From Glaciozyma antarctica PI12 (Eukaryota; Basidiomycota; Microbotryomycetes; Kriegeriales; Camptobasidiaceae), in NCBI GenBank assembly GCA_002917775.1, contig KZ627148.1:1341431-1405430 (forward strand): a DNA stretch of 64,000 bases, read 5' to 3'. Position 1 is the stretch's first letter, and the number at the start of each line of letters is the position of its first letter. The notes beneath the pieces are model-generated. The model saw only the letters and a list, made by a program, of their open reading frames with translations, searched no databases and was not told the origin of the DNA. A program made the translations under genes and the position numbers. Below are positions 31,616 through 42,012 of this stretch, one piece after another.

Positions 31616-34600
31616 ATGACTTCAAGAACTCCGCGAACGCCTTCAGGTAGCAGCAACACCTCCTTAGGCGCTGCCAACCGCGCCGCCAACCGCCTCTCTC
31701 GAGTCTCTCCCTCAGAATTCGACCGAGTACTCCTCTCCAACGAGACAGTCGTCTTCTCGGGGGGAAGGGACGAGGACCTCCTGGGCAAGTCAAGTCGAGG
31801 AGTCGCAGGAAGCGAATCGTACCCTGAGCTTAGCGCCAGCGAACCCACCACGCCCGACCCACGCTCCTCCCTCCTCTCCACCTCGACTTCCTCCTCATCC
31901 GATACCCGCAGGGGATCCGTCTCTCGCTCATCAGTCACGGCTGCGAGTCCGGACCGCGCCAGTCTCACGACCCAGGGACGGAGAAGCAACTCGGAGGACG
32001 CATTTGGAGGAGGAGAGAACGACGCGACGAGCGCTGGACGAAGGAGCGGGGAGCAGGGGAGCAAGACGGGCAGGAGCGAAGGATCTCGAACGCCGGAAGG
32101 GAAGCGAGTAAGCTCCATCAGCGAGGTCACAGGCGAAACCACCCCCGTAGCGGCAGCAAGCCGCACTCCCGCACTCCCGAAACCTCACCTTCCGCCGCCC
32201 CAGTCGCCCTCTCCATTCCCGCCGACCACCTCAGCTCTTCGGAACAAGTTGGCGCTTCAGAAACTTCGACCGCGAGCGTCAGCTCTTTCGTCCACGTCAG
32301 GATTCCAAGCGAGGGGGAGATGCCCTCGTTTGCGACGATGCCGCGAAGAGGATCCGGTGCTTCAGGGAAGACTGGAGTGGGGATGCGGCTGGAGGAAAGT
32401 CCGACCAAGAGGAACAAGTCGGCGAGCAATCGGGACGCCGAGTCGACAAAGGTGCGTCTGAAGCTGGACTGGGAGCAGGAGTGGAGCTGACTGCTACGTG
32501 CGTGATGCAGTCGTCCTCATTCTCGAACACGATGCGCAAGACGAGTCAATTCTTTCGCAAGTTTGGCAGCTCCTCAAAGGCGAGCACCTCGGACTCCGCC
32601 TTTCGTGATATCGCTAACGTAAACGTCTCCGCAGAACTCGACGACATCCTCCACTCTCAGTGCTCCCAACACTCCAACAACAGGAAGCTTTCCCTCCTAC
32701 ACCTCCGACCTTGCTCCGACCTTCGTCCCGTCGATCCCCCTCGCCTATACGCAAGTCTTCCCCTCCAAACGAGTCGACTCGCGTGCCATCGTCTCCCCTC
32801 CTCCTCGAAAAGACTCGGTCGACATCACCATCAGCTCGCCTCGCCGTCTCTCCAACCCGAAAGAACCCCTCACCTACGCCGAGTCGCCATCGCACACGTC
32901 GCTCAGCACTACCGCCAGCGGGCACAGTCGACGAAGAAGCGTCAGCCTCAGCTCTGCTGCAGGACCTCTATTTCAACGGGAGCGCAGAGCGAGCGTCACG
33001 AAAGGCGTTGAGGAGTAGGACCGCCTGAGGGGCGAGCTCCTGCAGTGGAAGCAGGATATCGACGGTATGCTGGGCTCGGTCGGAGATGGGGATGGATTGC
33101 TGCTGTCGCCGAATGGGGGAAAGAGCAAGGTCGCCACCAAGAAGGCTGCGACTGCTCCACCGTCTCCACTTGTCGGGCTTCCCAAGTTCTCCCCTCTCGA
33201 CCTCTCCTTTCCTGGCGCCTCTCCCTCCGCGTCCTCCGAGAAGGTCAGGCCGACGTGGGACACCAACTGGACGAACGGATCGCTCCAGCCTCACGGCGCC
33301 ATCGACCCGGCGACTTTCGTACCTCCTCGCGCCGCGAGTCTCCCCAATCCTTCCCTCGACTCCTTCCCCGCCGCCTCGACCTCCACTTCAATAGCCCCTC
33401 CCATATCGGCATCCCCCATCTCGCCACCCCCAGCTCCTATCACGGCCGAATCTATGGATCCCCCTCGCATTCGACTCGTCTCTCCCGACCCCTCCTTCTC
33501 AGACGAGCCGGACGACACTCTCGAATTCCTTCCTTCCTCCTTCGCAACCGACTCGTCTCCCCCTCCCTCATCTCAACACACGCGGGACAAGCGTCTCTCA
33601 CTCCTTCCCGGACCCGCCTCCCTCGCCACTATTACCGAATCCGCCCACTCCCGCGAAAGTAGCCTCACGACCCCCACCAAGCCCTCTCCTATTCTCACCA
33701 CTCCGGAACCCTCCCGCGTCCCTCCCCTCGTCTTCACTCAGAGTCCAAGCCCCGGCTCCACCCTCCACTCGCAGCCGCCATCTCGCAAGCACGTTCGCCA
33801 ATCTGTCGTGGCCTACCCTGCTGGCCGCGCGTTCTCGTCGACGCCAGGGCAGTCGACTTCGTCCTCGCACACGAGTTTGCAGAGCGATGGAGTGGAGAGG
33901 ACGAGAGGAGGATAGGAGCGCAGATTAGGATGGGAAGCCGCTTGAGGAGAAGGCGAAGCTGCTTGCGCAGAGGTGCTGGGATGAGGATGGCTCGCTGGTC
34001 GAGACGAAGAAGCTGGCTGAGTGGCTGGGATCGCTGTGAGTCGGATTTCTAGGCAGGACGAGAAGCGCGCTAACGGTTTTTTGGGTGCGACAGGGATCCG
34101 ATCAAAGCGGCTTCGCTGACCGCGTACATCGAGATGTTCGACTTTGCGGGCTTGAGGCTCGACCTCGCATTCCGGTGCGCTGCTGTTCCGTTCCCGGTTG
34201 AGCGAGAGCTGACTTGACTGAGATCGCAGGCGTCTGTGCGAGAAGTTGTACCTCAAGGCCGAGTCGCAGCAGATCGACCGCATCCTAGTCGAGTTCAGTC
34301 GTTGGTACTGGGAGAACAATCCGACGTCGCTCTACCGGAGTGCAGGTGCGCTCTCCCCCGTCGTTCGCACTCAGCGCAAGTTGACGCTTCCTCGCACTCC
34401 AGACATCGTTCACGCCGTCTCCTACTCGCTCTTGAACACCAACACCGATCTCCACGTCGTCGACTCGACCGTCCGCATGTCTCGCCGCGCCTTCGTCGCC
34501 AACATCCTCCACACCATCAACGAGCAGTCCTCCCCCGAAGTCCTCACCCGAAACCCCCTCTTCGGGCCCAATACGACCGACGAGCCCGAGTCGAACAACG

Positions 34601-36645
34601 TTTTTGGCGGAGGCGAGGCGGCCGCATCGCACAAGTCGGTCGATCGCATTCGAGACGGAATCTCGAACCTCTCGAAACGGAGCGGGAGCATCCACAGTTG
34701 GAAGAGCGGCAAGGACTCGGCGGCACTCTCGATGCTCACCTTCGGCACTCCTTCTCCAACACGCTCGAGAACTTCGGTCGCATCTCCGAGCGCACATGAT
34801 GCCGTGCGGGGCCCAAGCCTCGCGACCATAACCGCTGGTCGAGCGGCGGACGCAGAGATTGAGCCGATGCTCAAGGTGTGTCTAGCATCCACCGTATGCA
34901 GAGCGATGGCTGACTTGGAACGCACGCAGGAAATGTACAACGCGATCAAGGCGCAGCCGATTTACCAGCGGGCGAGCTCGACCCTCAGCCTCACCGAGAG
35001 CCGGTCCTCCGTCTCGCTCGCGCCCGGCGGGTCACCCTACGGGACTTGGAGCGGCGGCATCAATCGGTCAGCGAGTCGACGGAGCGCCACTCCCTCGACG
35101 ATGAGCGGTTCATCGGGCGCGTTCAAGCGAAGCAGCATGCGGGGCTTCTCTTTCCTCGGCTCGTCGAGCGTCGACCTCGCGCGTTCCAGCAGTCCAACTC
35201 CCAGCAGCACGACTTCGCTTAACGACGTGAGTTGTCTTCTGGCTCTACTTCTGCGACCTTTGCTGAACCGCGTTGAGTAGGACAATTCGAGCACGGCCTA
35301 CGGCGCGACGTCGCATCACCAAATCCCTACCATCGGCTTCGCTAACAGCCTCTCGCACACCATCATTCGCGAGCAGCAAGAGGACGACAACGAGAGCGAC
35401 AGCGGCGTGTCCGTCACCGACGAAGAGCTGGCTCTTCTCGGCGCTCCTTGGGCGAAGGAGGGCATTCTCTGGCGCAAGCACTTCTGGGACTCGGTCGGGA
35501 AGCGCTCGAAAGAGAAGAACTGGCTCCAGGTCTTTGTCGTCATCTCGCAGGGCGAGGTGCGGATGTTCCGCTTCGATGGAGCTGGGACGACGCGAGGAGC
35601 TAGGAGGACGCCAAGCAGGGCTGGGAGGCGGGGACTGGGCTGTGAGTTCTTGCGTCTTTTATGCGACCGAGCTGCGACTGACTTCATTGCCGCCAGTCGA
35701 ACGCGCAGAGCGTCGGAGAAATCTCCCTCACGCATGCGCTCTGCGCCGGGCTACCTCCCCCCGGCTACAACCGCGACCGACCTCATTGCTTCGCCCTCAC
35801 TCTCCCCGGCGGCAGCTCGTACTTCTTCCAAGCCGGAACGCAGGACCTCGTTCAAGAGTGGGTGCAGACCTGCAACTACTGGTCGGCGCGCCTCAGCAAG
35901 GAGCCTCTCAGCGGCGGCGTCTCGAACATGGAGTATGGCTGGAACCGTGTCGTCGATGGGGACGACGAGGTCGAGGAGATGGCGAGCATTCGGAGCGGGA
36001 AGAGCGGGCGGAGCATTCGGAGCAAGGCGAGCTACGGCGGGTCGACTCTGGGCGGCAGGAACGACCGGATCGTCGTCCACGATTGGAAGCCGCCTAGTAC
36101 TACTCTCGGCGCGAGTACGCTCTCTGAGGAAGCGCAGCTCGAGAGCCTCAAGCGCCACGTCAAGATTATCGACGCCGAGCTGGAGCAGCACAAAGTGCTG
36201 AGGACGCCGATAAGCCGACTGGTGCGTGATTCCTCATTCTCTCCAAGAGTAGCCAAGTTCTGACCTCGTTCGATTGGCTCTGCAGTTCTCATCTCGCAGC
36301 GTCAACCTTGCGAAGGCGATGTCGAATTGGGAACGCAAGTTGCAGCATCTCAGCGCTGAGAACGTCAAGTACGAGCAATACGTCGAATCCCTCTCGGAGG
36401 CGATCCGACTTCGGTTCCACCAGCGCGGCGAACGCCTCAAGAACGAGATGCTCCTCATCGCCGACCACCACCCGATAGACGAGCGATCCGTCTCTCCGGT
36501 GCCGCCTTCGAGCCCAATCGCCGAGGGTTTCGACGAGGAGCTGGTGGACGATGCGCCGTCGGTGTTGGAGAGCGTCGACGAGTTCTTCGACCTGCCGTCG
36601 CCGTCGCCGTCGCCGACGTCTCCGACCTCCGAGCATGCGACGTAA
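31616..36645 (+). CDS. Sec7-PH domain ARF guanine nucleotide exchange factor (SYT1/EFA6-like)
   Basis: An ARF GEF acting in membrane traffic. A long Ser/Pro-rich disordered N-terminus (start MTSRTPRTPSGSSN) leads to a Sec7 domain. Its core motifs are FDFAGLRLDLAFRRL, KAESQQIDRILVEFSRWYW (the Glu of AESQ aligns with the catalytic glutamic finger) and VSYSLLNTNTDLHVVDST. A PH domain follows: GILWRKHFWDSVGKRSKEKN, then NAQSVGEISLTHAL and PHCFALTLPGGSSYFFQAG. A coiled coil comes next (NLAKAMSNWERKLQHLSAEN), then an acidic Ser/Pro tail ending SPTSEHAT. Three places do not read cleanly: an in-frame TAG at 33016 just before DRLRGELLQWKQD, a frame change at about 33890-33930 just before the Sec7 domain, and another at about 35575-35645 inside the PH domain. 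Domain order argues for one gene. Confidence 0.85.
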
Positions 36646-36958
36646 GGGAGCTGGAGGAGTTTGGACGATACCTTTCGCATACCCCCGCACGACCGAGTAC
36701 CCTTATTAGCTACCGTAGCACTCTCTGAACTTATTTTGATTCCTTTCATCGAAAGGAAAGCGAAGAGGAGTTGCCCCAACTGAGGACTAGGCGAGTCGGC
36801 GGCATCGAGCTCTCTCGTCCCTCCCACCACCCGCCACGTTGAACCCACCGCCTCTGGCACACTGAACCCTTTTCCCTTCACTCTCAGTCACCTTACGCCT
36901 GCCGACAAAGCCCCTGCCAGCTCTCGACCCCGGCGTGTGACGTGGCGCGGCGACAACG
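36646..36958. other. Intergenic region between the Sec7 gene and HRD1
   Basis: A gap of 313 bp between two plus-strand genes. It should contain the Sec7 terminator and the HRD1 promoter and leader. I see no further gene or clear motif. Confidence 0.45.
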
Positions 36959-39900
36959 ATGGCGCTCCTTCAGAGTAACCTCAAGCTCTACGGCCTCGTC
37001 AGCACCTCCCTCTTCATCTGGACCGTCCTCCATGCCTTCCGACAGCGCAGCAACTTCTACTCGGCGGCTGTTTATTTGAGCAAGAGCAACGCGTCTCTCA
37101 TGGTGCGTGCCCGCCTTCGGCCGGGACTCAAATACTGACGGCCCTGGCCACGGTACAGATTCTTTGGAACCAAGGCATCTATCAGACGATACTGTTCGGC
37201 AAGGTGCTGCAGTGGATCTTCTTTGGGGAGCTGCGAATCGTTGAGGTGGAGGTGAGCTCGGACTGGCGGCGGCGAGATCGCGTGCTGGGAAGCTGATGGC
37301 TGGTGTGTACGCAGCGTCTGCAGGAGCGAGGCTGGTTCGCCGTTACGGAGACGCTTCTGGCTCTGACGATCTTCAAGGATGAGTTCGACACCTCGTTCGT
37401 GATGCTCTTCGTGAGCTTGCTGTTCCTCAAGGTGTTCCACTGGCTCGCAGCGGATCGCGTGGAGATGGTGAGTCTCTTTGATCTGTGCTGGTGGAATGCT
37501 GGGCACTAACGACCTGCGCAGATGGAGCAGTCGGCGCATATCCCGAGGCGCTTCCACCTTCGAATGGGAGGACTCCTGTCCCTGCTCTGGGTCTTTGACT
37601 TGCTCCTCCTCGCCTTTGCGGTGGAGTCGATCTTGCTGGACGGGCCCACGATTATGATCATGTTTGCTTCGGAGGTACGTCTGGTCCGGAGAGTGGAGTG
37701 GGGAGACGCAGGCGCTGATGCAATGCTTGCAGTACATGATCCTGGTGGCCGCCGTCTTGGGCACGACGTTGAAGTACGCGCTGAACAGTATCGACTTGCG
37801 TTCGGAAGTTCCGTGGGAAGAGAAGTCGATCTACGTTTTCTACGTCGACCTTGCGACGGGTACGACTCGCTCCCTGCTCCCAGTAGTGCCAGCACTGACG
37901 CTTTTCGCAGACTTCTTCAAGCTCGCCACCTACCTCACCTTCTTCTGCCTCATCCTCACTTTCTACGGTCTCCCTCTCAACATCCTCCGCGACGTCTACG
38001 TCACCTTCCGGTCCTTCGTCCTCAAGATCCGCGACCTCCGCCGCTATCGACAAGCGACGCGCAACATGGACTCGCTCTACCCCGATGCGACGCTATGGAG
38101 CGAATGGAGCGAATGGAGGACAAGACGTGCATCATCTGCCGCGAGGATATGGAGTACCGAGGAGCTGCAGCGCCGCAAGTTCCTCCGCCCGCTGGCGAAG
38201 GCGAGCAAGCGGCGCCAGCACCTGTGCCAGCGACGCCCGCCGTACCGAGGACTGGTCCGAACGACACGCCCAAGAAGCTTCCTTGCGGACACGTCTTCCA
38301 CTTCCACTGCCTGCGAAGCTGGCTCGAACGACAGCAGAGCTGCCCAACATGGTCCGTTCAAATCGTGTTTTGCTCTCTGGGCTCGCAGCTGACTTGTTTC
38401 TCAACAGCCGCCGTCCCGTCCTTCCTCAAGACCAGACTCGCGCTCAAGCTGCCGCCGCAGTTCCTGCCGCCCGAGCTCCTCCCGCTGCCCTTCCAGTCGG
38501 AGAGGATGCGATTCGTCAAGCGCAGATCAACCTCGCGAGGAACCTTGGACGCGAGGCATTCGGCGTCGTCTTCCCCGGCCTCCCTTTCCCTCCCGAAGCT
38601 CTCCTGCCCGCCGCCCCAGCAGCTCAGCGCCCACCCCCTCATCAGCACCAGCCTGGAGGCGTCGTTCCTCCTGCACCAGCCGCCGCGGAAGCCGCCGCCG
38701 GACCCGCCACTCGAGCTGGAACGACTCCTGCGACTCGAGTACTGGGAGTAGGCGGCGACAACCCACTCGCGCGATTCTCGCTTCCCGAACTTCGACTTCC
38801 GCCGACAGGAGAGGCAGGACTCTACAGTCCTCCTCCCTCTTCTACGACGAGTCAAGGCTACGCTGGAATCGCCTATGGCGCGTACCCTCATCCACAATCA
38901 ATGCGCGGTGTCGGCCAGGCCGCAGGATCGCAGTCGCGCGTGCCGAATCTCGAGGAACGGCTGGCGCATATTCGGACGAGGATGTCGCAGGCGGTTACGC
39001 AGGTTGAGGGTGGGCAGAACGCGGCTGTCGTGCCGACGCCTACGACGGCTCTCGGGACGACGCCCACGTCCACGACGCCGCTGGAGACTTCTGCGGCGAT
39101 GTCGTCGCCTGTCGCCGGCCCTTCGACTGCTGCCTCGGATGCGACGTCGCCGACTGCGACGACGACGCAACTTTTGGCTAGGGAGGCTGCGCTGGCAGCA
39201 GCGGAGCGTCGAGCGAAGGCATCCAAGTCGAACGGGGTTCCTTCGACTTCTACGGCGAGCGGCGCCATCTTCCAAGGAGCGAGTTTGGAGAAGTCGACCT
39301 ACGACGGCTACTCACTCTCGCCTACCGCCTCGACCATCCCCCTCCCTCCTGCCACCTCTGCCCCCTCTCTCGCCACTACCTCCCCACCTCCCCTCTCCCT
39401 TCCACTTCCGACCTCAACGATACCGCCCACCAGGGAACATCCCGCCACGCCCGCTCTCACTCCCCTCTCACGTCCACCGACTGGCATCGCCCCTCGCCCC
39501 TCGCCCGACTTCTTCTCCCTCGGATCCAGCAGCCGCGCCGGACCTCTCTCGCCAGCCCCTTCACAAAGCGGTTCTGCCGCCTCCTACCCTCGCCTCATCC
39601 CTCTTTTCAACCCCTCCGACCCCCTCGCCACGACACTCTACCCACACCTCCTCTCCTCCATGCCCCCCTCCCTCGCTGGATTCTCTCAACCTTCCACCCT
39701 TCCCCGAACCCTCGAAGCTCGCCCACTCGTTCCTGAATCGCCGACGGAGGAGCAGCTGCGCGAATTGTCGCAGTTGACGCGGAGCGGGATCGAGGAGAGG
39801 CTGAGAGTGCTGGTGGGTTTCCAGGAGAGGATGGCGGCGCTCGCGAGCGACATGAGCCAGGTGCTGAGTGTTTTGCCGCCGGAGGAGGAGCTGAAGGAGG

Positions 39901-40004
39901 GGAGGAGTGAGGCGAAGAGCGATAAGGGGAAGGCGCCGGTGGAGGGGATTCATGCGGTTGCGAAGGAGGAAGGCGTGAGGTCGACGGTGGAAGGGGGAGA
40001 ATAG
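36959..40004 (+). CDS. HRD1: HRD1-type ER membrane RING E3 ubiquitin ligase
   Basis: The central ligase of ER-associated degradation. It starts MALLQSNLKLYGLVSTSLF and has a multi-spanning N-terminal half, including SVMLFVSLLFLK-like and MGGLLSLLWVFDLLLLAFA spans and the Hrd1 signature KVFHWLAADRVEMMEQ. The cytosolic segment RDLRRYRQATRNMDSLYPDA follows. The RING-H2 finger has CIIC, then CGHVFHFHCLRSWLERQQ and SCPTCRRP (the last Cys comes from a spliced TG|C). The RING loop between the first and second Cys pairs carries a Pro/Ala-rich insertion of about 40 residues. The C-terminal half is a long Ser/Pro/Thr/Ala-rich cytosolic tail ending GVRSTVEGGE. At about 38090-38095 the frame changes between the membrane half (PDATL) and the RING half (MERMERMEDKTC), with no intron possible there. 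Confidence 0.92.
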
Positions 40005-40561
40005 GTTGTAGTTAGGTTCGCAGCTTGCAAGTACGCAGTTTACGGTAGCTGTTGGCGGCAGAGGATAGGTCGGAACTCGGCAAGCGCGAGGCGAGCGAGA
40101 GTGGCGCTGAGAAAGGATTCCCTCGACAACGCTTCTGGTGCCGAAGCGACAGTGGTTAAATTGTCCTGAGCACCGCGCCAGCAAGCCCAACGTGAGGGCA
40201 GCTCGTTCAGGAGGGAACGACGACACCCTGAGCACGCGAGCGAACGTCCAGCGCAGAAATGTTTTGCTCTGCGAGCCCATCCTAGGCTTTTCTCTGAAGA
40301 CGAGGAAGTACACGACGTTAGACAAACCCTGTCCTACGAACGAATGCACTCGATGAGTGCAACTACGAGCCGGTCGTGAGGATCGCCAGCGAGGATTCGT
40401 AACGAAAAGTGCGAAGCGCTCGAACACCTCGCCCTCGCCTCGGCGCCATCCTCAGCGCCATCCTCAGAGAAGCGTCGCATCGCTGGAAAGATTCGGAGCA
40501 GTCCCGCCGCACCACCTTTCCTGCACTGCTATAAAGTACATTCCCGTCCCGTCGAGCCAGC
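40005..40561. other. Convergent intergenic region between HRD1 and OPI10
   Basis: A 557-bp 3'-to-3' gap. It contains no recognisable gene; short open frames on both strands look random. It contains a perfect head-to-tail duplication of 12 bp, CGCCATCCTCAG, at 40444-40467. Confidence 0.45.
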
Positions 40562-41542
40562 TCAGTCTTCTTGCAAGAGGAACCCCACGCCAGCATTCCT
40601 CAGCTTCGTCTCAAAGTTCCTGCAGCACATCTCATCAGCTCACGTCTCCGCTAAGCTCTCGAGGACGCACGAGTACCACCGCGCGATGACTCCGAGCTCG
40701 ATCCAGCTACCCTTCCCATCTGGCAGCGGCTGTGCGAACCCTCCCACCTGCGTCGCAATTGTCAGTGGTTGACTTCATGCCACGTGAAGCTCGAAACGCA
40801 CATGGTTAAAAAGGTTCTGGCCGACTCGCTGTGCCAGCAGCACCGGATCCATCGCAACGGGCGCATTCCGAGCGAGTACCATCCCCGTCGACGGCGCTGT
40901 CCCCACCTCTGCATGTTTGCTAAGTCCCAAAGCCGCACCATGAGCTTGTACAGCCTCGAGTGGCTCGCAGAGGATCCCTAGCGTCGCCATGAGGTGCGCA
41001 TTTGGCGCGAGCGAGGAAGCGGATGCGAATCCGGAGGTGTGGGAGGTGGCGGAAGCGATGAAGTCGCCTCGGAGGCGGAAGATGGCGGAGGGCTTTGCGT
41101 TCGATAAGCTATAGAGGGAAGCTTAGCGAGGTGAGATGAGGGAAGAGGAGCTGCTCACGAGCCGATTAGCTGCCAGCCTTTCCCGCTGCGAGGAGGTCAG
41201 CAGGCTCATACGAGAAGCACACTTTGTCTGAGCGAGCTCACGGAGTCTCAAGGTGGATTGTGCATCCGTATCCCTCTGGGAAAGGAGCTGAGGAGACCGA
41301 AGCGTTAGCTCTCCCTCCGCGCCTCCAGCTCCCGCACCGCGACTCACCAGCTCCGGTAAGAAACACAGCCACATGATTCAACGCCTCTGCTTCTGGTATC
41401 GAGGCGACGAACCGGTCGGGAGCTTCTGGTACCTGCTGGGTCTGCTGAACGAGTCGGCCGGGGATAACGAAGGCGAACTGCAAGCAGGAGCGTTAGCTGC
41501 GGGGATCCCGGGGACCTGACTGGAGGAGCTTGAGCGCACCAT
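40562..41542 (-). CDS. OPI10: OPI10/Hikeshi family protein (Hsp70 nuclear carrier type)
   Basis: Hikeshi in animals carries Hsp70 into the nucleus during heat shock; yeast Opi10 affects phospholipid regulation. The first exon is just the ATG (41542-41540). A 62-nt intron follows at once, and the protein then reads MFAFVIPGRLVQQTQQVPE. Conserved family landmarks are ALNHVAVFLTG, PFPEGYGCTIHLETP, GKGWQLIGSLSNAKPSAIFR and NLFNHVGGFAQP. The C-terminus RWYSNFETKLRNAGVGF matches the family pattern WYxNFxxKLxxxPxFL. The gene is compact with about six introns, all in frame. It is divergent from the GT90 gene. Confidence 0.9.
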
Positions 41543-42012
41543 CAAGTGCAGGAAGGAGCTCGTTCAAGGGTGGGAGAGGTGTGAGAGGCGGAAGGTGAAT
41601 GGGAGTTCCGTGAGGACCGAGGAGGCAAAGGTCGGACTTCAAGCTTCAAGGTCGGCGGAAGCTGGTGGTGCGAGCTGGGTGTTCGAAATCGTAAGGTTTC
41701 TGAGATGCACAGTGAGGGGTCGAAGGTCAAGCCAAGAGGTCGCGCCGCCGTCGACGACGACGCGAAGGAGCTCGACGTTTCTAGTGAGACGCTCTCCCTC
41801 TCCCAAACGACGGCGGCACTTAGGCACCGACCAGCACTGTACGAACAGCTCCACGCCTGGTCTGGTCGATAGCTCCCCTCTTCCGCGACGCTCGAGGAAG
41901 TTCGCCCAAGCCTCCCATCCTCTTCGACCTTAACCGCCTCAGCGTGGTGACTCCCAGCCCGCCACCGTTCCGCCACGCGTAATACGCCCAGATAGCTCGG
42001 AAGGACGCGCAG
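41543..42012. promoter_or_regulatory. Divergent promoter between OPI10 and the GT90 gene
   Basis: A 470-bp region between opposite start codons. Overlapping open frames on both strands are not protein-like. It must carry both promoters. No clear TATA box or known element was identified. Confidence 0.45.

Noticed and set aside
38085-38350. Open frame joined upstream of the HRD1 C-terminal tail
   Set aside because: The RING finger is read in another frame; this part is a shadow that joins the true tail frame only by chance.
40005-40561. Possible tRNA or small gene between HRD1 and OPI10
   Set aside because: No T-loop GGTTCGAxxCC with matching stems and no protein-like frame.
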